From Liolophura sinensis (lineage: Eukaryota > Mollusca > Polyplacophora > Chitonida > Chitonidae): DNA of 64,000 nucleotides. The notes below the pieces were generated by a model that worked only from the letters and a program-made list of their open reading frames with translations, ran no database searches and was not told where the DNA came from. How positions within the stretch are numbered: the first letter of the stretch is position 1; each line of letters opens with the position of its first letter. The position numbers were made by a program, and so were the translations under genes. Shown piece after piece: positions 35,400-45,429 of this stretch. The stretch is from the NCBI RefSeq assembly GCF_032854445.1, contig NC_088306.1, forward strand, positions 28,989,764-29,053,763. Direction: 5' to 3'.

Positions 35400-36932
35400 A
35401 TGTCGGATTTTAAGCCCGACGAGTTTATGGAAGCGCCAGATCAGGACAGTTTTGATGTGTTAAACAAGAAAGATTTGTATGCTTTAAGCAAGTACCTGAA
35501 TCTTAATATCAAAAGATCCTTACGAAATAAAGATATGCAGTTTAGTATTGCTAAATGTTTGGTAGAATTACAAGAGTTTGATGAAAGCGCATTAGATGCG
35601 TACTGGCCTGAGGGCGATGATTCCACTGTAATAAGACTGAAGGAGTTAGAACTGAAGGAAAAGGAAAATGAAAGATTGTTTAAAGAAAAGGAAGAAGAAA
35701 AATTGTTTAAGGAAAACGAAAATGAAAGGTTGTTTAGAGAAAGGGAAAATGAAAGAGTGTTCGAATTGGAGAAATTGAGACTTCGGAGCGAAATTGGAGC
35801 GAGGAAATTAGAAGGAGATAGGTCTGGCTTAAGTTTTTCTGATATGCGTCAAAAATCTGACGTCGCTAGAAACATAAGATTGGTTCCACAATTTCGTGAG
35901 ACTGACGTAGATACATTTTTTCTACAGTTTGAGAAGATTGCTCAAAATTTAGAGTGGCCTAAAAAGTTTTGGACTATTCTTTTACAGAGTGTGTTAACTG
36001 GCAAAGCTATGGATATATACACAGAGTTATCAACAGAACAGGCTGCAGATTATGATTTTGTGAAAGATGCTATCTTAAAAAGATATGAGCTTGTGCCAGA
36101 GGCCTATCGGCAGAAATTTAGAAATTTTGAGAAAAGAGATCAGACTTACATTGAATTTGCTAGGCAGAAGGAACAATTGTTTGAGCGATGGTGTTATGCT
36201 AAAAGTGTAGATAAAGATTATGAAAAGTTAAAACAGAACATTCTCATTGAAGACGTTAAAAGGTGTATTAATGATGATGTCAGAACTTACATTGACGATA
36301 AAGAGGCTGATACATTAGAAGCAGCAGCCACTATTGCCGATACTTACACTGTTACACATAAGGTCTCATTTCAGAAAAAGCCGTCTACATTTAGAAAGCC
36401 TCAAACCTTTTCCAGCAGTTCATTTAACTCAAATTCAGGCCCACCGAAACAGACTCAAAATTTTGACAAATCAGGTGAGCAAAGAAGACCTGTTAATTCA
36501 AACACTACTCAACGAAGGTCTGACCATGCATTTACTGATAGACAGTTTAGCAGGGTTACATGTAATTATTGTAGGAAGCCAGGCCATGTCATGTCAAATT
36601 GTTATGCTTTAAAGAGAAGGCAAGAACAGGAGGGTGGCTCCAAGCCTACTGGTTTATGTGTTACTGCTAAAAAGTCTGACATAGTGAATCATGTTGATGC
36701 ATTTGATTATGTTAAGACTCCACCAGTAGATTGTACACAGAATTCACAGGATAATGTTATGAAGGTTTCCGAGCCATTTATTTGTGACGGTAAAGTCTCA
36801 CTTAAAAGTGACATGTCTTGTGATACAAAGAATCAGGTATTAAGAGATACTGGAGCTCTCAGTCTGTTATTGCTACAAGATGTTTTGCCATTTTCTGATG
36901 AGTCATATTTCTGGATCAAATGTATTAATTAG
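35400..36932 (+). CDS. gag: Gag of the Gmr1-like element, running into protease
   Basis: 510 codons in one frame. Residues 78-135 are a charged coiled coil rich in KEKEN/ERLF repeats. Residues 155-235 look like the capsid N-terminal part (LVPQFRETDVDTFFLQFEKI). Residues 236-318 have a SCAN-like pattern: FRNFEKRDQTYIEFARQKEQ, LFERWC, DVRTYIDDKEADTLEAAATI, ADTY. Residues 388-401 are a CCHC zinc knuckle, CNYCRKPGHVMSNC. Residues 483-486 are DTGA, the retropepsin active site. The frame is broken just after (about 36905), and the next frame continues the protease (VSSAEFESVPLHKAY) to about 37125. Start chosen at the first ATG after the primer site. Gag itself is intact although pol is not. Confidence 0.9.
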   Translation: MSDFKPDEFMEAPDQDSFDVLNKKDLYALSKYLNLNIKRSLRNKDMQFSIAKCLVELQEFDESALDAYWPEGDDSTVIRLKELELKEKENERLFKEKEEEKLFKENENERLFRERENERVFELEKLRLRSEIGARKLEGDRSGLSFSDMRQKSDVARNIRLVPQFRETDVDTFFLQFEKIAQNLEWPKKFWTILLQSVLTGKAMDIYTELSTEQAADYDFVKDAILKRYELVPEAYRQKFRNFEKRDQTYIEFARQKEQLFERWCYAKSVDKDYEKLKQNILIEDVKRCINDDVRTYIDDKEADTLEAAATIADTYTVTHKVSFQKKPSTFRKPQTFSSSSFNSNSGPPKQTQNFDKSGEQRRPVNSNTTQRRSDHAFTDRQFSRVTCNYCRKPGHVMSNCYALKRRQEQEGGSKPTGLCVTAKKSDIVNHVDAFDYVKTPPVDCTQNSQDNVMKVSEPFICDGKVSLKSDMSCDTKNQVLRDTGALSLLLLQDVLPFSDESYFWIKCIN

Positions 36933-37125
36933 AGGTGTAAGCTCTGCTGAATTTGAATCTGTGCCTCTTCACAAAGCTTATTGTCATCAGATATTATTTT
37001 GGGTCCTGTTACTGTCGGCATTAGGCCTACTTTGCCTTTTAAAGGAATTCATCTACTATTTGGTAATGATCTTGCTGGTGACAAAGTAATGGTTAATCCT
37101 ATTGTGACTGATAAACCTTGTTTAA
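36838..37125 (+). pseudogene. Protease region, frameshifted
   Basis: DTGA at the gag end, then after one shift GVSSAEFESVPLHKAYCH and, after another, RPTLPFKGIHLLFGNDLAGD and NPIVTDKPC, the usual end of this protease family. At least two frameshifts. Confidence 0.8.
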
Positions 37126-37529
37126 ATTAAACTGTTGATCCTGTTGAGAAAGAAATTCCAGATTTATATCCTCTTGTGCTGTAACAAGTCTGTGTCAAAC
37201 AAACTTTCTGATAACGGCAAAAAACACAGTACGGACTTACAAGATACATTTCTTACACAAATGTTACTCAAGGGGACTGCATTGATAATGATGAATCAGA
37301 CCATTGTACACTTAGTGATTATCACATGTTTCTAAACATCAGCTTGTAACTGGACAGCATAAAGACCCAGAAATTCATGTTTGTTTGACAGAGCTCTCGA
37401 TGATTGTGTTATTTCATTTGAACCTGTGTGTTATTATGTCAAGTCTGATATACTAATGCGTAAATGGAGACCACCTGATGTATCTGTTGATGATGACTGG
37501 CTGTTAAACATCAGATTGTTGTACCTAAG

Positions 37530-38500
37530 GCATACCGAACTGAAATTTTACCTATGGCACATGAAATGCCATTAGCTGGTCACTTGGGTGTTAACAAGAC
37601 CTACTACAGGATACTGAACCACTTCTTTTGGCCAGGATTAATGGGAGATGTAACCCAGTTTTGTAAATCATGTCATACATGCCAGGTAGTGGGTAAGCCT
37701 AATCAGACTATTCCTAAGGCACCATTAGAGCCTGTACCAGTTTTTCAAGAGCCATTCAGCAGAATACTGATTTGATTGTGTAGGCCCTCTACCTAAGACG
37801 AAGTCTGGGAATCAGTATGTGTTTAACTATTATGTGTACAGCAACCAGATTTCCCGAGGCTGTTCCTTTAAGGAATATAAACACCTAGTCTGTTGTCAAA
37901 GCTTTAACAAAGTTTTTTACTCTGTTTGGTTTACTCAAATCCATACAGTCTGATCAAGGTTCAAACTTTATGTCTGGTATTTTTCAGCAAGTTATGTACC
38001 AATTAGACATTAAACAATACAAGTCTTCTGCTACCACCCAGAAAGTCAAGGTGCAATTGAAAGATTTCACCAAACATTACAAAAACATAATTAAGACTTA
38101 ATGACACAGAGAAAGACTGGAATGAAGGTGTCCCATTTCTTATGTTTGCTGTTCGAGAGTCAGTACAAGAATCATTGGGTTTCAGTCCATTTGATTTAGT
38201 ATTTGGATATACTGTTTAGAGGACCATTGTTAATTTACAAGAAACAGTCTCTCAATGATGACATAAGTAATGTAAATCTTGTGGATTATGTATCTGATTT
38301 TCGTGCTAAGCTTGTCAGAGCATGTGAACTGGCTAAAGCCAATCTTGAATGCACTCAGAAGAATATGAAACGTAGATATGATGAGAAATCTGTTGTTCGG
38401 TCATTTCAACCTGGTCAGAAAGTTTTAGTATTGTTACCTGTACCTGGTAAATGCTTTGATGTCAGATATTTTGGTCCATATGTTGTTGAGTTGCTGTAAT
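37530..38500 (+). pseudogene. Integrase: zinc finger, core and GPY-like module, frameshifted
   Basis: 37554-37700 encodes MAHEMPLAGHLGVNKTYYRI and then FCKSCHTCQ, the HHCC zinc finger. After a one-base shift near 37770, DCVGPLPKT carries the first core aspartate; SDQGSNF (near 37950) the second; HPESQGAIERFHQ (near 38035) the glutamate. Several shifts and stops interrupt the core. 38203-38499 ends with a basic stretch and RYFGPYVVE, a GPY/F-type module. Confidence 0.88.
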
Positions 38501-39035
38501 ACAGATGATATTGACGAACAGTTGGTTGACTCTAAACTCAGTTTTTTAAAGCTTCAGAATTCAGATGCCTTAAAACAACTTGATTCTAAACTGCAACATC
38601 TGGAACCCATTCAGCAACAGCAACTGTCTGAGCTTGTTTATGAGTTTTCACATTTGTTTACCATCAAGAACTGATGTCATTTTTCACGATGTTTATGTAG
38701 GTGCTGTTTTCCTTCAGGAAGACAATCTTGGTGTTGATCATCCAGCTTGTTTCTTTTCCCGTAAACTTAACAAGTTTCAGAGAAGTTATTCAACTGTTGA
38801 AAAAGAATGTTTGTCTGTTATTTTAGCTTTGCAACATTTTGAAGTTTATGTAACAGCTTCGAGACAACCTGTGATTGTAAATACTGATCACAATCCACTT
38901 GTGTTTCTACAGAAAGTTAAGGGAAAGAATCAGAGATTGTTACGGTGGAGTTTATTGTTGCAGGAATACAATCTTGAAATCAAACATGTTAAGGGAAAAG
39001 ATAATGTTATTGCAGATTGCTTGTCTCGTGTATAA
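38500..39035 (+). pseudogene. RT linker fused to RNase H; RT core deleted
   Basis: 38515-38670 reads QQQQLSELVYEFSHLF, the usual lead-in to RT in gypsy elements. After a one-base shift, RTDVIFHDVYVG runs directly into AVFLQEDNLG, which belongs to RNase H; the 300 or more residues of fingers and palm are gone. The RNase H part (to 39035) keeps SRKLNKFQRSYSTVEKECLS, NTDHNPLVFL and HVKGKDNVIADCLSRV but has lost the segment with the first catalytic aspartate. The TAA at 39033-39035 ends pol. RNase H lies downstream of integrase. Confidence 0.85.
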
Positions 39036-39151
39036 GTTGTGTATAGAATGTTTAATTGCTTGTGGTTTTACAATGTTGTATATATTATTGTTTAACATAT
39101 ATTGTTTAACATATATTGTAAGTAGAAAAAAAGTTAGGAAAACTTTTTTTT

Positions 39152-39166
39152 CTTGAAGGGTGAGTG
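39152..39166 (+). other. Polypurine tract
   Basis: TTGAAGGGTGAGTG, mostly purine, directly before the 3' LTR; start site for plus-strand synthesis in LTR elements. Confidence 0.55.
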
Positions 39167-39683
39167 TGTTATGTGCACAACTGACGTCAGCTTCTAAATT
39201 TAGCTTGCCAGTGTTTACATATGTTGGTTTCAGGGCCTTCTGTCTGGTTCTACCTTCGAATGTTTCAGAATACGCTCAGTTCGGTGCCTGTTTGTTTACA
39301 ACAAGTGTTCAAGAATTTTCTTATTCTAGACAATTCCACCAGTCTATATAAAACCTATGAAAGCAGGTCAAAAGGGGAGAACGGAGTATTACTGAGAGTT
39401 TGGATGCTTTCTCTGTATATTACTTTAGTTGGCCTTTTGTGCTGAATTTTGGTGTCACCGTTGTACATGTAAGTACTTTAGTATTTGTATAGATACTGCT
39501 ATCCTTTCTTGTTAAACTGAAGTACTTTAGTATTTGTAAAAGTCTTGTTATCTGTTCTTGTTAAACCTATTAAATTGTTGTGAAATAAAATCTGCTGGTT
39601 TTGGTTACTTTTTTGTGCGGCTAAACTGTCGTGTGTTTCGAACAAGCCATCTCTTTATAATACAGACAGTTTGGGTCGTAACA
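39167..39683 (+). repeat. 3' LTR (517 bp, internally deleted)
   Basis: Matches the 5' LTR at both ends but jumps from TTTTGGTGTC to ACCGTTGTACATG, losing about 239 bp. Scattered substitutions elsewhere. Confidence 0.95.
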
Positions 39684-39689
39684 CTTGGT

Positions 39690-40624
39690 TTTTAGTTTTT
39701 GGGGTTTCAAGAATAAGGGAACTCTAGTCATTGGATTTTGTTTGTCAATAGTTTTTCATTTAAGGAGCCAGCATGCACCTTGCCTGAGCTTCGAGCATGA
39801 AACATGGCGGACGTCTGTTGCAGCCGGACTGTTTTGGCGTCTTGTAAACACAGATAACTTGCGGAATCAGAGTATACGAAACATAAGGATGGACTGAATT
39901 GTAAAGGTTTGTGAAATTTTCCTGCTGTGTGAGATATAGGGAAGACACGCCATTCGTATCAAGTTTTGTTTTCACTGTGTTGTTACATACAGGTTCTGTA
40001 TGAGTTTCTACTGTAGGTGGTGACTGATGGCTGTTTGTTACTTGGAAAGACTAGAGCTTTATGCAGTTTGGTACCTTTCCCAATGGCCGTCTAGTCTCGA
40101 AAAGGAAGCAGTCGGTTAGACAAAGTATTGACGTCACAAACAACGTGTAAAGTCGTCTAAAATGTCGACTTCCCAGGTAGCTCATTGGGATGTTGTAATG
40201 TTTTAGAGGCCTGTGTTCGTGCGTTCGAATCCCGCACTACTTTACACCAAAGAGAGATGCACTCAGGTGGTACACGTCGTAACCACTGAAACCACCGAAA
40301 AATAATCAACTTTGTGACAAGATCGTGACATCACAGCAAACGTTTAACTTTGTATCTGTCTCAACGCCTAGATTTAGCTGTGTACTCCTGTCACACGCCG
40401 GACGAGTGAATTTAACACCACAGGAATTTCGTTACCTGATTGCTATTATTATTGAATTCACATGAAGGGTTAGAATTAAGTCATATATGGAAAAACATAT
40501 AAAATTTTACCGATCATCTATGACCATTTTCCAACAATTAGCTGGTCTTCGAAACTCTGGGTTTACTGTCTATCCCGCATTCCTTTATAACACCGCCGAG
40601 GAAAGTACATATTAACTGGAGCCA
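39690..40624. other. No gene; a tRNA-like fragment
   Basis: 40148-40252 has a box-B-like GCGTTCGAATCCCGC and GTAAAGT/ACTTTAC that could pair as an acceptor stem, ending ACACCA, but the whole is about 100 nt with a disordered middle. Best read as a tRNA-derived relic, not a functional tRNA. Confidence 0.35.
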
Positions 40625-41150
40625 GCTAGATGTAAGATCACAGCAGATCATGTGGAGATCTGATCCGATTATGTCTCCTGATTTTACGCTTTCCCAACTA
40701 GCGAACTTTGATCATGCTCTTTCTAGCTCTTTGACCATGATGTTGAGAAAAATCCTGTATGTGTTGCGCAGAAAAATCACACGTATCAAAGGGTCCCACA
40801 GACATTTCTGACAGCTGGCATCGCGACTGTCTGCCTCCCCAAGGGCCTCTAAGGATTTCACAAGGCTTAGCCCATCCCGCTGTGGCGTATTCAATACACA
40901 AAGTCTAAGGCTTACATCTCTACTGATACTAAACATAATTAACAAGACATGTCACGGATGAAGAACAATGAACGTTCTTCTGTTACCTATAAATCTACTA
41001 GCTGTCAACAGAGAGCTTGGAAATAAGGCGATTCAGACGTTTCATTAGAATAGCCCTCATAAATTTCCTTTGTATATTTTTTTCGCCATATCGAGAAAGA
41101 CGCTATGTTTTAAATGTCACATTTTGAGTAGGCTGCCTGATATGCTGTTC
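40625..41150. repeat. Tandem segmental duplication, copy 1 of block III
   Basis: Aligns in the same orientation with 51100-51790: GATGTAAGATCA, CCGATTATGTCTCCTGATTTTACGC against CCGATTTTACGC, ACATTTCTGACA against TTATTTCTGACA, CTTAGCCCATCCCGCTGT against CTTAGTCCATCCTGCTGT, AGCTGTCAACAGAGAGCTTG against AGCTGTCAACATAGAGTTTG, and GAAAGACGCTA. Open frames on the minus strand are not conserved as protein. Confidence 0.75.
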
Positions 41151-41394
41151 ACTGCAGGCAACCAAATGACTTGGTGTTCTTATATTTCGCAGAGAGATTG
41201 CAAATAACTGACTGGTCAGCCTTTCGAATTTGTGAGTCTGGCCATGTAATTTAAAACAACACTACACATTTTTACCTCATACAGTCAATGTATCAATGGA
41301 TTTTCGTTTTGATATAACCAATATCAAAATAAGTTTTAATTTTACCTGTTATGTTGTTTTTAATTATATTATCAAAATACAACAAACTTGTTAT

Positions 41395-41500
41395 TTATAT
41401 ATTCACTGAAGTGTTAACATTTTACTTAAACGATGGCCGTCAGTGTTATTGATAGAAGAAATCTGACCGCCAGGGAAAAATCACCAACCTGTAGCCAGTT
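41395..41500 (-). mobile_element. V-type SINE, degraded 3' fragment
   Basis: Minus strand keeps ACTGACGGCCATCGTTTAAG and a CACTTCAGTGAATA tail-like end, plus CCTGGCGGTCAGATTTCTTC. Confidence 0.5.
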
Positions 41501-42567
41501 AATGAGTAATGGTCCTGCTTGTCGTCTACTTATTGTCAATGCCACAAAAACACTAACAGCGGGCAATCAACAAATTCCACTCCAGAGGTCTAGATTGAAC
41601 ATATTTCGCTAGTCCCCGAGCGACTAAAATACAAGTGTGCAAAATCTGTCTTATTTGTTATTTATTAAGAAATCTCTCGGTACGATAGGCTAACTAAAAA
41701 TGTCGCATTTAACACTGCCATGTTGCTGCTCATGCGCTCTGAAAATAGAATTCCTTATTCTAACCGATAAATTAGCGCGTTCAAACTGTGGTGTTAACGT
41801 GGTACCTGACAATTTACCGACAATTGATTGGATGGATCATACAGCCAATGACGAGAGGCCCCTGCGTGGATGGTGGAACCATCCTGATCGCATCTTACAC
41901 AGATCTTGATCAGTCGGTACATGTAGACTCGTGTAGACCGCTTGGCAGCACTTTGGGCCTTACGTACACGCTAGCTATAAACATGACAGGATGTATCTTC
42001 AGATTGCTTACCTGGTAAGACAGGCGTGGTGACGAGAAAGTGCTAGCCCATTTCCGAGTTTTGCTTCTCTCCGTTTCTGGACGAAATTTGTTAGTGTCAG
42101 AGGACAAAAGTGGGTAAAATCGTAACCGCATTTCCTGATAGCCAGAGATGATGTAAGTTCTCGCCTAAAGCTGTACCAGTATTATAAATCAGCCGGTCCT
42201 GGTGCCTAAATTGTCATAAATAAGTTCTGTAACTACATTCAGAACTTAAATTGACTTACAAAATTTTGCACTGAACAAAATCGTGTGTTGTATGTACGTG
42301 TAGTTTATGGTTTTGCATTTACCCAATAATTGCAGGAAAAATCAAAACTCTATCTGTGTATTATCATGACTGTGTGTGAATTTGTAACCACGCCGGGATA
42401 TAGAACATTTGAGAAATTATTTTTTCTATTCCGAGGGAACACACAAGGTTGGTGTCGAACAACGCGGCATTTGTTAGATGAGTTTATGTGTGAATGTTGG
42501 TGTATGTCGCAAAACCATACGCGGATGATGATTGGATCCTACGCCCATCATACGCGAATCCTACGCC
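41501..42567. other. No gene recognised
   Basis: An open frame at 41788-42018 (plus) ends at a donor-like GTAAGACAG but has no other support. Confidence 0.35.
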
Positions 42568-42618
42568 CATCATATGCCGATAGTACACGCTTCTTGGCTG
42601 TATGATCGGCGTATGATG
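42568..42618. repeat. 14-bp inverted repeat in a CATCATACGC-rich patch
   Basis: CATCATATGCCGAT (42568-42581) and ATCGGCGTATGATG (42605-42618) pair with one G-T type mismatch around a 23-nt loop. The patch 42520-42660 repeats ACGCCCATCAT and TACGCGGATG words. Confidence 0.6.
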
Positions 42619-42989
42619 TGAACATCTTCCTATGATATTACACCCTTCCTACGCGGATGTTCCGACCTACATCCGTGACAGATACATCGTTAGAATCGAG
42701 CGGTACCTTACATTACAACTAGACTGAGTAATACTCACTTCTTCTACTTAAGTAAGTAACTATATCCGGTGTACAAATATAATCTTATAAGACGCTAATT
42801 TTATTAATGAAACTGACTTTGGGGATTTAGCTTTGGATTTTCTTTCAGCGGTTGTCGGCTTATATGAACAGTTGCAATGAAAGCACAACTGACATCGCCT
42901 ACATACCATGATTAACGACAACTCAAACTGGCATGACAAGACGATTTGTGTACTGATGCGTCCATTCGCCTAGAACCTTTCTGGCGTCC

Positions 42990-43175
42990 GTCTACGATCA
43001 ATGAAAACTGTTGCTCGTGTTTCCATGATCCCGTTCTAATACCGTACTACCTATACCTTCTAATTTATTTTGAGACGTTGTTTTGAGAATTGTTCATTAT
43101 TTCCCTGGGACGTCCAATTTCGTTGACAGCTGATATACGAATGCCAGTTTGGACGCGTAGATTGAGGTTGTACAT
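42990..43175 (+). repeat. Dispersed repeat related to the 71-bp satellite
   Basis: GAAAACTGTTGCTCGTG, TAATACCGTACTACCTATAC, then GGGACGTCCAATTTCGTTGA, CAGCTGATATACGAATGCCA and GGACGCGTAGATTGAG. Confidence 0.7.
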
Positions 43176-43190
43176 CGTTTAACTGTAATA

Positions 43191-44580
43191 AACTCTGTCA
43201 AAAAAGAAACCCAACCCCCGTATTTTAGAGATTTTAATATTTAGTTTTAGGACGGCACAACTTTTTTCTTATTGAAGACAGAAGTCAGAAATTTGGCAGA
43301 ATAATATTCAAGATGGCCATGTTTAAAACTGTCTTTTCAAAAGTCATCTCACAGACACCAGTTGCTCACCAGGGGGCGTCATCCTCAGTATCCCGTATGA
43401 CCACCACGAGTGGCAATCACTGCACGGCATCTCCTTGGACAAGAACGGATAATACGCCGGATTCTCTCCTGGGGAATGGCCCTCCACTCCTCCTGTAACG
43501 CAACAGCGAGCTGTTAAAGCGTCTGTGGTGGTGGCTGACGTTGACGCACATGTCGATCCAGAGTATCCCACAGGTGTTCAATAGGTTTGAGGTCTGGTGA
43601 TTTATAGGGCCATGGCAAGACATTGACGTTGGAATCCTGCAGAAAGTTCATTGTTGCACGTGCAGTATGACGCCTGGCGTTGTCCTGTTGAAAAAGCTGT
43701 GTCTGTCGGTCAATAATCGGGAGAAGGTGAGGCTATAACACGTGGTTGATGTAACGTTGGGCTGTCAGGTTCCCTGGAACGATCACCAAGTCTGATTTCT
43801 GGTTGTACGAGATGGTTCCCCAAACCATAACACTGCCTCCGCCAAATCTGTCCACCTGCCGGACGCAGACCACCTGAGTCGTATGCGTCCATGTAAGGGG
43901 CGTAGTACAGGTCAAACAACTGGTCTACAGGCACGTAAACCCGCTTCTTTCAGACGGTTCCTAATCGTTTGAGCCGACACTCTCCTCAAACCTGATTTTT
44001 GTGTGGCAGTCTGTGTGGAAGGTCATGCCGATTACGCAGGTGAAGGACCCGGATGTACCGATCTTCAAGTGGGGTCGTGATTCTTGGCCTTCCACTTCTC
44101 GGGCGATCGTTGGTCGAATTAAAGTTGTTGTAACGGCTCCAAAATCGGGATATCGTTGTTTTGTGAACATTTAGGTGTCGTGCAATAGTACCAAAACTTT
44201 CTCCGGCTTGAAGACGACCAATGGCGATATTTCGGTCGGCAGCACTCAGTCGCGGCATTTTACAGACTGCCTTTCGTCGACGAATATATGAATAAAATAC
44301 GAAAGCACATGGGCTTTTATACACCCCCACACTATAACTGCCATTGACATGATTTGCATGTGAATGGTTCTGTGTCAACAGGGTCAGTCCATGCGATGTG
44401 ACGTCATAAGCAATACAATACACTTAGGAGAGAAAAGGCAGTTGTTTGGATGGTAATCTTCATTAAAAACGTGTATAATTTCATTACATTTGGCTAAAGT
44501 TTAGTTTGGAAGCAATAACTTTATTCGAACGAATTTTTGATATCCAAGGACAGGGGTTGCGTTTCTTTTTTGACAGAGTT
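43191..44580 (-). mobile_element. Tc1/mariner element, complete ends, dead transposase
   Basis: 1390 bp bounded by inverted repeats starting AACTCTGTCAAAAAAGAAAC (43191 on plus; reverse complement ending at 44580) and flanked by TA on both sides (43189-43190, 44581-44582), the normal Tc1/mariner target duplication. The inverted repeats match for about 28 bp with one difference. Confidence 0.95.
43390..44258 (-). pseudogene. Tc1-type transposase, first catalytic aspartate deleted
   Basis: Starts MPRLSAADRNIAIGRLQAGE at 44258, with the paired helix-turn-helix (TIARHLNVHKTTISRFWSRY) and GRPR hook. A frameshift follows near 43990 and then SAQTIRNRLKEAGLRA. The segment that should hold the TDES aspartate is missing: RIRLRW runs directly into the region before FGGGSVMVWG. 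Later parts read FQQDNARRHTARA and KSPDLKPIEHLWDTLDRHVR, carrying the second aspartate and the glutamate. A TAA interrupts near 43515. Not functional. Confidence 0.9.
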
Positions 44581-45429
44581 TATAAAGGACTGTCATATAG
44601 GTCAGTCCCTGAGATCATGAAGCAATCTTAGACTTTTGGCAAAAATTTAATTATCAAAATTGGTATGTTTTTTTCTCATTATTTTCTGTGAAATTTGTTG
44701 TACAATAACTTACCGTTAATTAACGTTGTCAAGCAATATTTTGACCGTGTTACATCAAAAATAACAATTTTAAAGCGATTTGAAATTTTGACCTAAGTGT
44801 AAGATGGCTTAGCGATCCCGGGGCCTGTTGTACATGATAGCTGAACAGCTTTTTATTTATGATAGTGTATTTTTATCCAGGACAATATTTAGGTGTCGTG
44901 TGTACGTCGTGTAACGTTAACCAGAGATGTGGGGTTATATGTGTTGGGTGTCGATGACAAGTGCAAATACACCGTATATTCAACACTATGTATTGACAGC
45001 CCACGACTGAATTAACCGTCCAGGAACTAAACAGATAACATGTCGGAGGACTTAACCGAGAAACATGACATACATGCCGTAGGACTTAGCTGAAACCCTT
45101 GGAGATTAGAGCATTAAAGACAAGTCGGTAGCATTTTTATTAGACCAGCTTTCGAATGGATGCTCTAGGTTCTAAAGAGCTCTAAATTTAATTAAGATTG
45201 ACAAAGCTTGTCTTTACCTTTGATGTCTTAACACAGGTCATCGATGATACAATTTTCAACCACGGGTCTTTGAAGCGAGGCAAGATAAAGTCTTCTTGCA
45301 TCAGATATATTAATCGCTAAACAGATCTGCAAAACATACACCAAGAAAGACATACACTGGGGAGAAAGTGAAGAAAAAAGCCCCATCTCCGATATGCATG
45401 TTTAAGAGTATTGTATAATTATGACGAAC
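44581..45429. other. No gene recognised
   Basis: AT-rich spacer between the Tc1 element and the second duplicated block. Confidence 0.35.

Larger units (their letters stand above)
34526..39683 (+). mobile_element. Gmr1-like Ty3/gypsy LTR retrotransposon, complete ends, internally deleted
   Basis: Both LTRs begin TGTTATGTGCACAACTG and end GGGTCGTAACA. The flanks are the direct repeat CTTGG (34521-34525 and 39684-39688), a 5-bp target duplication. Internal order: gag with zinc knuckle, protease (DTGA), integrase zinc finger, integrase core, GPY-like module, start of the RT linker, RNase H. Placing integrase before RNase H matches Gmr1-type elements, where integrase precedes RT. Several frameshifts and loss of the RT core make it incapable of moving on its own. 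LTR differences show it is not recent. Confidence 0.93.

Noticed and set aside
40148-40252. Possible tRNA gene
   Set aside because: Too long, with no consistent D and anticodon arms; only the T-arm and acceptor-like ends are present.
40698-40945. Two overlapping minus-strand ORFs in duplicated block III
   Set aside because: In the partner copy both frames are interrupted and neither is better preserved than the DNA around it.
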